Assembly: GCA_016617785.1 (NCBI GenBank)
Contig: JADILM010000004.1
Coordinates: forward strand, 1,798,001-1,862,000
Source: Sporobolomyces roseus
Taxonomy: Eukaryota > Basidiomycota > Microbotryomycetes > Sporidiobolales > Sporidiobolaceae
Direction: 5' to 3'
Length of the DNA stretch: 64,000 nt
Positions within the stretch are counted from its first letter, which is position 1. Every line of letters starts with the position of its first letter. The translations under genes were made by a program, and so were the position numbers. Under the pieces are notes generated by a model. That model was not told where the DNA came from. It did no database searches and saw nothing but the letters and a program-made list of their open reading frames with translations. Positions 20,278 to 30,247 of the stretch are shown here, one piece after another.

Positions 20278-20919
20278 AGGGCTGTGAGGTATCTCCGCGC
20301 GTCAGGGAAAGCATGAAGGGAGAGAGGAAACCGAGGACACCGAGGACGAAACGAGATTCAGTGAGAAGACTTCTATAATCGAAACGCTTGAAAAGAATTT
20401 GTTGAATGATGTAAACTTCTCTCTTTCAAGGTTGAAAGTGAGAGAGAGACGAAAAGCGCAAACTCGAGATCACTATAAAGATTTTGACAACAAAGGAGCG
20501 AACGACGAAGGGTGGTTCTTCACTCTTCCTTCGACTATCTCGGATTCGCCTCATACTTCGTCAAAAGGTCATTAGTATACTTCTGTAGCGTAGCCGTGAG
20601 TTCCTCTAGCTCAGAGAGCCTCATGAAGGGAGACAAGGAGGGAGGGAGCTGAAGGGTTGAGTGAAGGAATTGAAGTCAACGAGGATGCATCAGGGAGCGA
20701 TAATGAAGGCTGAAGATACCTTCAAAAGTGGCTATAAGCCCATCACATCGGCTCAATCGCTCGGGTGGGTGGAGAGGAGGAGGATTCCCTTTGTTCTCGA
20801 TGAGGTGAAGAGCTCGAGGAGTCCAGTATCGATGGAGGTACTGCATCGTACTCAGTTGTACGCGAAAGGCAGTGAAGGCTTTGTAAGCTGACCTCAGCTC
20901 CTTAATCCATTGTAGAAAT
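20278..20919. other. Spacer between genes C and B (right arm)
   Basis: This aligns with 9375-10037 of the left arm. No coding sequence or RNA gene was recognised. A short ORF at 20661-20891 is not preserved in the other copy. Confidence 0.4.
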
Positions 20920-22259
20920 ATGTCGTTCTCGTCTCTCCCGGAGGAACTCGTCGACTTGATCGCTGACTTCGTGGGCTCAGATCCAGAGTTCAGAGGTCAG
21001 TCTCTTAATCTTGAATACGATCGAAAAGCTGCTAACGAATCGGAGACTCTCCAGGCATCGCAAGGTGTTCGCTCCTTAGACTCTCCCTCGTCTCACGACA
21101 GACTCGCATTTCCGCTCAGCGAGTCCTCTACCAAGAACCCTTCAATCGCAATCTCTACAGTGACTGGGAGCGAGCTTACGCCCTCCTTCGAACTCTCAGC
21201 GGAAACGAAAGGCTCGGACACTTTGTTCGCGACACTGCAGGAATCGATGAATGGCTGTATTTGCTCGCAACACCGGATCAATCCGAGGAAACGCAAGATA
21301 TCGTTGCTCAAACACAGTCGTGGTATCAAGCATGCTTGAAGTGTTGTCCCAATCTGAGAAAGGTCGACCTCCTCCTCTCCTCGAGCTCTCGCGACCTATC
21401 GACGATCTTTCAAGCACTCTACCTCCGTCTCAACTCTGAACCTGGAGCAGTCTCGCCCCTCGCGACCCTCCGTGAACTTACCTTCCCTTACGACCTCGAC
21501 GAAGATTCAACTATCCCGCTAGAATTCGACTACACCCATGTCTTCAACCTTCTCTCATTATCTTCGATCCGCTCTCTCGACGAAGTATACTTTGGAGACG
21601 TCGCCTGGCTTCGTGGAGGACCTCGATCGACCTCACCGTGTTTCCCTTTCCCCGTCAAAGCTCTTTCAATCCATTCTCGTTCTAATCGACTCGCCGATTC
21701 TGCTCACCTCTTCCCCAAGGATCCTTCTACCCTCCGACATCTGGTCTTCGATGGACCTATCAATCCAAAGGGCATGGATCTACTATCACTTTCGTCTCTC
21801 GTCGGTCCACACCTAGAATCACTCTCCTTGAGTTTTCCCCCTTCTTCACCCAAACCGCGTCTCACAACCTACGCTCAACCTTCCTCGTTACCTCGTATGC
21901 CCTTGGATGCCTTCAGTACATTCTCTCACCTTATCACCCTCAACCTGCATCACGCTCACGGCCCCTCCTTGCGACTCCTCGAAACGCTCGCCCGGAAATC
22001 ACCGCTCCTCCGTGATCTCTCCTTCATGTCATCTCGCTGGATCGCGGATACTAATCCACTATCGAATCAGCAAGTTGAAATCTTCCCCGAGGTGCAGATC
22101 CTAGCAACTTTAGGACAATTCCGATTCCTGAGAAGCATTTACCTCGGCACTCTTCCTACCCTCGATCCCGCAAGGTACACAGAATTTGTTGATACAGTCA
22201 GAGAATCGGGAATCAAGGTCGAATATGGGGTGTGCGATGAGGATGAAGAGGAAGATTAG
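20920..22259 (+). CDS. F-box-like protein B, right-arm copy (426 aa)
   Basis: Exon 1 is 20920-20995 (MSFSSLPEELVDLIADFVGS). The intron has donor GTCAGT, branch CTAAC and acceptor CTCCAG. Exon 2 is 21055-22259 and reads CSLLRLSLVSRQTRISAQRV and onward, collinear with the left copy to the acidic CDEDEEED end. Exon 1 length (76 nt) and phase equal those of the left copy, and the frame is unbroken. The two proteins differ by scattered substitutions. Frame and splice sites have both been kept despite roughly 10% divergence, which suggests that B is the copy pair under selection. Its role as an SCF adaptor is inferred from the N-terminal motif only. Confidence 0.7.
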
Positions 22260-23431
22260 AGGAGAAGCTGGCTCTTTAAGGAGAATAGTAGGCTCGATGA
22301 CGTGACGCACTTAGAGAGTGTGCAGTGGATCTGACGGACGTGGTTGAGCACTCGGTACGTTCTGTCTTTCCGATGTCAGAGGAGCAGCGAGCGAGTGAGG
22401 ATAAGCAAGATCGAGATTCGCTGACATCTGGTCTTTCCCGTGACTTGTTCTCAGTCGTCGCATACTTTGATCGCCATCTAAAAGTCGACGAAATCTGTCG
22501 GGGAGGGGACGGAAACTGGTAAGAGTCGGAGGGAAATCTTGCAGGAGTTAGAGGGGAAAAAGAGGATGGTTTTCAGCTAGGGATGAGTAGTGGCTGAAGG
22601 GAATGGATCAGAATGAGAGGTAGATAATGTACAAAGAGTGAAGACTCATTTCCCCTCTGTCATCTGTGCTATGCGACGAGCTTTTGCACGTTGTCGTAAC
22701 GAACGAGAGTCAATTCGATAGTTCCGGTTCGCTCTCGTTTGATGAGGCTCTCCATCATTTTACTTGACCGGTTTTGGCTCTCTTATTCTCATGGACTAGA
22801 CCGGGAAGTGTTGGTCGCATCGGGCTCTCGAGGATCGTGTAGGCTAATCGAAAAGCATTGCTTCGTCTGGACCTCTCGCTGTTTGACTGTTTCCTCCATT
22901 CCTGCCATGCTATAAGCCGTCGTTGTTCTCACCATCATGGTAGTGATGGCAGAGTTTCAATACTGTCGAAGAATCGAGGTTGACTTCTTCCGAAATTCAA
23001 GGCGACGAAACTTCTCTCAGTTTCACTTCTCCCTCGACAACTTCGGATTCGCTCGGCAACTACAGGAGGACTCTATCAGCTAACTGTTAACCTACCGAGG
23101 TGAGTCTCTGCTTCTCTTCGGGTCAACGGAGGTAGAAAGAGGAAGAGGGAGATGAAACTTTTGGGGAAATGCATCAACATCAGCGAGGAAAGCAAAGGGG
23201 ACCTAGAAAATGGCTGTAGGTATAGGAGGGAGTGTATAGAAACCTCCCAAGCTGCCTCAAGGATCAGCTAGCTGTAGAAGAGGAGATTTCGGTCCTCCTC
23301 TCTCCAAGGTTGAGATACGCTTTGTTAGGCGACTAGAGATGCTGGTGGTCTCGCTGCTATTCTCAAACAGTATAAAGCCCGCTCACTTCCGGAATGTGCT
23401 AACCTCCTTCGCTGTTGTTGACACAGAAATC
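22260..23431. other. B-A spacer of right arm containing the LINE empty site
   Basis: It contains GCATCAACATCAGCGAGG at 23171-23188, the uninterrupted target of the LINE seen in the left arm. From about 23320 onward it becomes practically identical to the left arm, whereas before that it is visibly diverged. No gene was recognised. Confidence 0.6.
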
Positions 23432-24785
23432 ATGTCTTTCTCGCAACTTCCCGAGGAACTCGTCGACAACATCGCCGATTACCTCGAAAATAGTGCGAGA
23501 CGCTCCGTATAAATTGTCAAAGAACGTGTACTGATCAATCCTCGCTTCAAACAGATGGATCGGCCACCCTCCCGTCTTTGTGCCTCGTCTCTCGCCAAAC
23601 TCTACCCTCGGCTCGCAGAGCTCTCTATCGAGAGCCGTTCGACGTCCATACCAGGCTGCGAGACGATCTACGTTGGAGTCAGGCTCTCTGCTTGCTCGCA
23701 GTATTGCGGTCGAACGATCAGCGCCTGGGACGACTCGTTCGCAATACTTCGTGTATCGCTTCTTGGCTGGAGGACCTCAAAAAGCTTCTAGACGGCGAGG
23801 TATCCCCTAATAGAGCGGTTGAGCAAACTTCAAGATGGTACATCGACGTACTCTCCGCTTGTCCAAATCTTCATAGCGTCGATCTTTACTTCTCGAACGC
23901 AAACGAATTGCACAACCTCCTTCAGGCCGTCGACCTCCTTCCCCAATCCTCCCTTCGTCGGATCCAAAGGCCTCCTATCGATTCGTCCGTGATTCATCAA
24001 TTCGGAACATCACCTTTGGCGAAGGACGGTTTGACTGGAACTCATCCAATCTTCAGTCTGACATACTAGAAGCGCTGTCTGTGGCACCTCTACGATCTTT
24101 GGACAGCCTTGTATTAAATCGAGCAGGCTCGTCTATCCCGTTCGACGCGACCGTGCAAGCCTCGCAAATCCCTTTCCCCGTCAAACTCCTTGACATCACA
24201 ACCTATCGAGCCCAACTCTCAACGTACTTCCCTTTCTTCCCCTCAATCCGCTCCACGCTCAAGCGACTTCACATTAGCGTCGATTGCCGATATGACGCTG
24301 CCGACTTTTCGACACTCGTTCCGCTCATCGGTTCAAATCTGCGGCACCTGACTTTCTCCTCTATCGACCCGCGTCCTCCCATCTTCGCCCTATCAAACTA
24401 CTCCGTAGTAACAACTGGCCATCCCATCCCATCCGAAGCCTTCCGATCTTTCCCACGCCTTACCTCCCTCTCCCTCACTGGCTTTCATGGTCCTTCCCTT
24501 CGACTTCTTGACACGCTCACTCAGAACTCACCTCTACTCGTTTGCGTCAGCTTCATGAACTCGCGCTGGGTAGCGGACAACAACCGTCTTTCGGCCAATC
24601 CAGACGAGATCTTCCCAACCGCCCAAATACTCGCAGTCCTCCAGCGTTTCAGCCGTCTCAAAGGATTCTTCCCCGGCTTTCTCCCCGCTGAAGATCAGGC
24701 TAGATATTCAGGATTTGCTCAAGTATTGAATGCACGAGGGATTGCAACGGAATTCGAGTTATGCGAGAAAGAGGACGAAGATTAG
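23432..24785 (+). pseudogene. F-box-like gene A, right-arm copy, one-base frameshift
   Basis: Exon 1 is 23432-23492 (MSFSQLPEELVDNIADYLEN). The intron runs to 23554, then the frame DGSATLPSLCLVSRQT continues to about 23940. A CCCC run at 23951-23954 region (TTCCCCAAT) has one C fewer than the left copy, so the frame passes into a stop at 24069. In the shifted frame the protein resumes as SYRFVRDSSIRNITFGEGRF and runs to the stop at 24785. Nothing else looks damaged. The lesion is either recent or a homopolymer sequencing error. Confidence 0.65.
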
Positions 24786-25290
24786 CGAGGTGGAGGTGGG
24801 GAGAAGGGTAGAAGTCAAACATGTATGGGGAAGATCAATGGGTGCGTTTGCGGTCGACGATTGACGCTTCGGCAGGTGGAAGATAAGCGAGGAGAGGGAC
24901 AGTAGTGCTATTCTTTACAATTCCTTTGTTGCTCCCGTTGGCTATTCCAACTCTCTTCCCCCTCTCTGAGAGTGTTCTCGACGACAGCAGACCATCGGGG
25001 AAAAGAGAGATTCGCTCTTGCGAGTCACTTGATCGACCTTCGCATTTTGACCCACTCTGCATTTTCCGAAACTTGCTGATAGAGCGGGTTACCAATCTCG
25101 CTGTTCTCCAAGATTCCGACGAGCGAGTTCTGTCCGAATCAAAGCTGACTGAAATCAGAAAGTAAGATAAGTCAGCCCTTGGTCAGCGTCGAGCGATCGA
25201 TTCGCAGTAAAATCGTCAATTTCCTCTCTTTCTCTCCTCCTTCTCACTTTTCCTCGCTTTCATCAACAACTCTCGCTCCTATCGCGCAAC
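24786..25290. other. Intergenic region upstream of the aldehyde reductase
   Basis: No gene was recognised. The last 100 bp before the reductase ATG are pyrimidine-rich (TTTCTCTCCTCC tracts), as is usual for promoters and 5' UTRs in this genome. Confidence 0.4.
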
Positions 25291-26643
25291 ATGGTTCAAA
25301 TCGATAACGCTGTACTCCCTACGGGATCTCTCATCCTCGTCACTGTTCGTTTGTCTCTCTCTCCGTTCGAGTCGCACGAAAACTGAATTACTCGTCTCTC
25401 TTGTCGCTAGGGTGCAAATGGTATACTCTTGCAACTCTATCTACTAGCAAGGAAATCCTCTGACTCCTTTGAACGCTATTAGGATTCATCGCAAGTCATA
25501 TCGTCGAACAACTTCTCGAACTCGGTTACAGAGTACGAGGAACTGCTCGTTCTCTTTCCAAACTCGACAATCTCAAGAAGAGGTGGGACGACAAGTATCC
25601 TAGTCTCTTTGGAGCTGCAGAGGTACCCGATATTATCAAGGAGGGAGCTTATGACGAAGCGATCAAAGGTAAATCTTTGCACTTCTCTGTTCTTGCCTCG
25701 CTCATGAAGCTGAACCTCTATTTGACAGGCGTCGCTGGAGTAGCTCACGTCGCTTCAAATGTCTCTTTCTCCCCTGATTACGAAACCGTCGTTCGCGATG
25801 CAGTCGAAAGCACTCTCGTCGCTCTCAAAGCTTCTCACGCTACTCCCTCGGTCAAACGCTTCGTCCTGACTTCCTCCGTCGTCGCCGTCGCCACTCCCGA
25901 CTCGTCGCGTCAAAAGGATCTTCGCGTTACTGAGAAAGACTTCAACCACAAGACGATCGAAATCGCTAAATCTCTCAAAGACGATGACCCTTCGAAAGGA
26001 GCTTATGTCTACGGAGCTAGCAAGACTGAAGGGGAACTCGCTGCCTGGAAATTCGTCAAGGAGAACAAGGTCAGTTCAGAATTGCTCTCTGCTTCGTTCG
26101 AATCCAACTTAGATTTTTTGTATTTCTCTCAGCCTTCTTTCGAATTCTCATCTGTTCAACCCGCGTTCTGTATCGGAGAAATCCTCGACCCTGCTTCTCA
26201 ATCAGGCTCCACCTCAGGATGGTTGAATGGACTCTTCACCGGGAAGGACACTGCGGTTCTCAAGCTCGTTCCCGATGGTCTGTTCCCTTTCCTTCCCTTC
26301 CCTCTTTCTGCTTTCCCCGACTGAATTCACTCTATTCTCCTCATCAGTCGATCTCGTACCCGTCACCGACATCGCTCTTCTCCACGTCGGAGCTCTCCTT
26401 CTCCCCTCTGTCAAAAATCAACGTCTTTTCGGATCCGCCTACTCCCAAAATTGGAACGATATCCTCGCCATTTTCCGCAAGAACTACCCCAACAAGTCCT
26501 TCCCCGAGGACGTCAAGGATCCTAACCCTTCTTACGCAATTTTTGATACGAAGAGGTCTTTGGAAGTTTTGAAAGAGTTGGGTAAAGACGGCTGGGTTCC
26601 GTTGGAGGAGGCTCTCGATCAGAACGTTCGCATTCACGCTTGA
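25291..26643 (+). CDS. NADPH-dependent aldehyde/ketone reductase of the extended SDR family (343 aa)
   Basis: This enzyme reduces aldehydes or ketones with NADPH. It is similar in length and motifs to aldehyde reductase II of Sporobolomyces salmonicolor and to Gre2-type methylglyoxal reductases. Six exons join in frame: 25291-25344, 25411-25420, 25483-25668, 25729-26069, 26133-26277 and 26348-26643. The Rossmann motif is VTGANGF, with RGTARS for NADPH preference. The catalytic residues are the Ser in FVLTSSVV and YGASK (YxxxK). The C-terminus reads GWVPLEEALDQNVRIHA. The second exon is only 10 nt and encodes most of the TGANG turn. The protein is cytosolic, with no signal peptide. Confidence 0.9.
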
Positions 26644-27175
26644 GAAGAAGTCGAAGTGGTTTTAGCTTGTTTGTCGAAGTCAACGCTTGTTGTAGAGTAA
26701 CTACTTTTCAGTTTGTCGTCAATCGCAACTTTTGTTTCTGTTTGTTTCTATTCGCAAGATAATGCACAGCGATACGATCTATCCATTTCCTTTCTTGAGC
26801 GAGAGAGATGGGGCAGAGAAAGGCTCGATTGAAGTGGTTGACACTTTCTAATTTCAGTTTAGTGGTGCAAAGGGGGGAAAAGAACGAAGACTGCAGTTGA
26901 TGCGAAATAAAGAACGAGAAAGTCAATAGGGAAAATGAAAGAGAAGAAGGAGAAAAAAATGCGTGTTGAGACGAGATACAAGGTTGAGCGTTGAGACTAC
27001 TTTCGAGAGAGAGTGAGGGGTAAAGGTTTACTGCTTTGTGGAGATAGTTGAGGGAGGCCTGTTGAAAGCAACAAAACAGAGTGTTGAGACTGCTTGACGA
27101 TAGTGTACATCCGATGAGAGTGAGAAATTGGTTATATAGACAGGAGACGATAGAAGTGGAAAAGTGGAGGTGGGT
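26644..27175. other. Tail-to-tail intergenic region
   Basis: This lies between the reductase and MTHFR stop codons. It is A/G-rich on the plus strand (for example GAGAAGAAGGAG at about 26940) and should contain both 3' UTRs. Nothing else was recognised. Confidence 0.4.
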
Positions 27176-29747
27176 TTAGTTGGCGAGAACCTCAGCGGTG
27201 GAGTGACCGTTGATACCGTTTTGATTGATCGTGGAAGAAGAAGAAGGGTCGAGGAGGGGTCGAAGTTGTTTCTCCTCTGCGAGGTCGAAGAAGGGTTTAA
27301 AGACTGCATCTTCGTTCGGGTCTTTGAAGTCGTTGTAGACGATATTCACTGTATGTAGAGATGTCAGGTGAGTTCGAAGGTATAGAACAAGTGAGAGTGG
27401 GGAGAGTGTGCGTACCTAGGTGGAACTCGTCAAATATACCTCGAATAACCTTGTTCGATTCTGGTGCCGTCTGACTATAGAGCGTTGCCCATTGTTGTCC
27501 CAACTCGTACGCCTCGTCTTTCCACGCTTGGAACGCAGTCGAGTCGACGACGGTTGGTTGAATGACTTCGGCTCCAGGGAAGACTCCCCAGGTGACAGCG
27601 TTCGGTCCTGGAACCGTGTTGGAACGGAAGTTGCCAGACTTGTCGACGCAGTGATAGGTGATCGAAGGAGTCTCGGACAGGATCGAGAGCAGTGATTCGA
27701 CGTGTTCAGGAGGACAGAAGAATTCGAGATAGGCCTGTGAGAAAGCAGAAATCGGTCAATTCGTCTTCGAGGGATTACAGATCTCGCATCGACTCACCTT
27801 CTGATAAACGTATCCATTGATCGGTCCCCATCCCAGTGCAGGATCTTCTGATTTCGCTCCATCGACACTGGGTTGAGAGTTGATCTGCACGTAGACGTAC
27901 ACTCCGTCAGTTCCGTCTAAAGCCCGAGCGTCAAACTGAAGGAAGTGCATCGACATACGGTCAAGAATCCCAACTGATTGATTTTTGCCAATTGACTCGC
28001 GATTCTTCCCGTCTCTTTCGCAGCGGGTTGATCACTCCAAGGCAGACTCTTCAATTCACCTTTACAGAACCTCGCGAACAATTCTGCGACGTCTCCGATC
28101 GAGGTAGGGGTACCCCAGAGTGTGATCGCGTCTTGAGGTTTTTGAGGGAGCGAGAGGATGAGATTGTCGAGATCTCCGAAGGCGGGAGAGGAAGAGTTAC
28201 CCCATCGACCGTTAGGGAACTGAGAGCGAGACATCAGCTCAAGGTACGCGAGAGGAGAGACGAACAAAAGAATAGAAGCTTACTTCGTCCCAATCGGAAG
28301 TTCGACTGAGGTAGGATTTTTGGCGGTTTGACCAGAAAATCGGTCGAGTTGTTTCGGTGCGGCGTTTCGAGGTGAGTGAGACTCGCCAAGGCAGACTAAT
28401 AAGGAGAACGGGTCGAGTCAGTCCCCGAATCGGCCGAGATGGGAAGCGAGAGGAAACTGACGGTTTGACGATATCTGAATGAGGAACAAAGTTGAGTTCT
28501 TGTAGAAGCATCTCGGTACCTCGAGAGAGGTTCATAGTATCTGTAAGTGGCCACTTCGCATTAGTAGCGAACAGTCTGCGAGAAGCACTGATGAACGAGC
28601 GGAAACCCACAACAATGAACTCCATGAATTCCCAACCCACTCGTCAAGATCTTCCTACACATCTCGGCGACGTACTTCGTTCCCGCCTCTCGTACTTTCA
28701 AATCGTCATCTTTGATCGGTTCCAACAAGTCCCAGAGTTCTTGAGGAACGAGAGTTTTCGCCCAAGAGGTTCGACGTTTGAAAGCGGCGAAAGTTTGGAT
28801 AGGCATGATTCCGGGTACGATGGGGATCGTGATACCAGCTGCTCGAAGTCTTCTTCCCCAATCGATGAATACTGCACGAATCGAACGAGATCACTAAACA
28901 GCGAAACGCAGAGAGTGGAAAGGAGTTGGCCCGAACGTACCTTCAGCATCGTAAAACATCTGAGTAAAGATAACATTGGCACCAGCATCCACTTTTTGTT
29001 TCAAATGTTTGATCTCGATCTCTGGACTCTCACTCCCCGGATGTCCCTCTGGAAATCCCGCGACTCCAATATCGAAGTAATCTCCATAGTTCTTTCGAAT
29101 GTGCTTGACGAGGTCGATCGCGTGGTTGAATCCACCTTCAGTAGGTTTCCATTCTTCGACTCCACGGGGTGGGTCTCCTCGTAAGGCGAGAATGTTGCGA
29201 CATCCTGAATCGTACGCTTCCTATGAGAAAAACGGTGGGAGAGCGAGTGAGCTTCGAGATCGTGCGAGGGAGAGGGGGTAAGTGGGAGAGGAGACGTACT
29301 TTGAGTGCTGAATCGACCATTTCGATAGGCATGTTGGTGCAAGTCAAATGCATACAAGTTTCCAGTCCCAAATCTGCATGAGCAGTCTTGACAAAGTTTG
29401 TCGTAGCTTCTGAAGTAGATCCTCCTGCTCCCCAGCTGTCATCCCAAGCTTCATCTTATCAGCTGTCGTTCACAAGAACGAGAGATGAGAGGAAAGAAAG
29501 AGACGAACGTGATATCTACGAAAATTGGACCCAATAGTTTCATTCTCTCAATCCGATCATACAAGTTGACCCAACCATCAGGAGTCTTGGGTCTAATTAT
29601 CATCAGGCAATCCCAAAGGAATCAGTTTTAAAATCGATTTCACTCGGCAATGGGGAAGAGAGACGATACTAACGGGAAGAACTCGAGAGACCACCAAGGT
29701 CTACCTTCTCGTTCAGCTTTCTTGATCTTGTCACTGATCTTGACCAT
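27176..29747 (-). CDS. MET13: Methylenetetrahydrofolate reductase (MTHFR)
   Basis: This flavoenzyme reduces 5,10-methylene-THF to 5-methyl-THF for methionine synthesis. The start at 29747 gives [20 protein letters not shown] and LEFFP. The N-terminal catalytic TIM barrel shows [65 protein letters not shown] and VPGIMPI, and ends around CCGFP. The C-terminal regulatory, AdoMet-binding region includes [51 protein letters not shown] and [17 protein letters not shown]. It closes with [11 protein letters not shown] and a variable tail ending AEVLAN. At least eight introns interrupt the gene. The two-domain length is that of eukaryotic MTHFR. Fungi often have two paralogs (MET12, MET13), so the symbol is provisional. 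Confidence 0.93.
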
Positions 29748-30247
29748 TATTTAGGTTGAAAGGAGGAGGATCGGATAGGGAATTTTCTGAAGGTTTGATG
29801 AAGAAGAATTTCAATAGTCGGGAAAGAGCGAGGGCGGCAGTCGTTTATCTGAGCGAGAATGTGTAGCTGCTTCAGGTACTGTCTGTGTAGTTGGAAGCGT
29901 AAGGAGAGGTGTAGAAGGAGATCTAAATCACAACATCCGAGAAAATTTCTGGAGAGATTGACTCGATTTACTGACTACTCGAGGTACAGTCGGAGATAAG
30001 TCAATGACTTCTTACTCTACCGAGATCTTTGGATCCAAAGCGCTCGCAAAATTCCGAGGGGAATGTTTGAAATGAACCACTCGTCTGCTTCCCCCGTCTC
30101 ACTGCTAGCTTCAATCGATCGCCCAGACACTAGATCAAGGCCTAACGAAGGTCTACAGGCCAAACACAGAACGCTACCTCGTTTCCACGCTCCTTTCTCC
30201 CCACCTCTCTCATCATCAAGTCAAGTCCCTCTCCTCTCCTCTAAGAG
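29748..30247. other. Divergent promoter between MTHFR and CCZ1
   Basis: About 500 bp separate the two start codons. No gene was recognised. A short frame at 30063 overlapping the CCZ1 start is not supported by splicing. Confidence 0.4.

Larger units (their letters stand above)
18955..24785 (+). repeat. Right arm of large inverted duplication (genes C-B-A, no LINE)
   Basis: This is the plus-strand counterpart of the left arm, with the same gene order and aligned spacers. It lacks the 5.9-kb retrotransposon and so records the pre-insertion state at about 23171-23190. The left arm continues past the window start, so the full length of the duplication is unknown. Confidence 0.85.
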
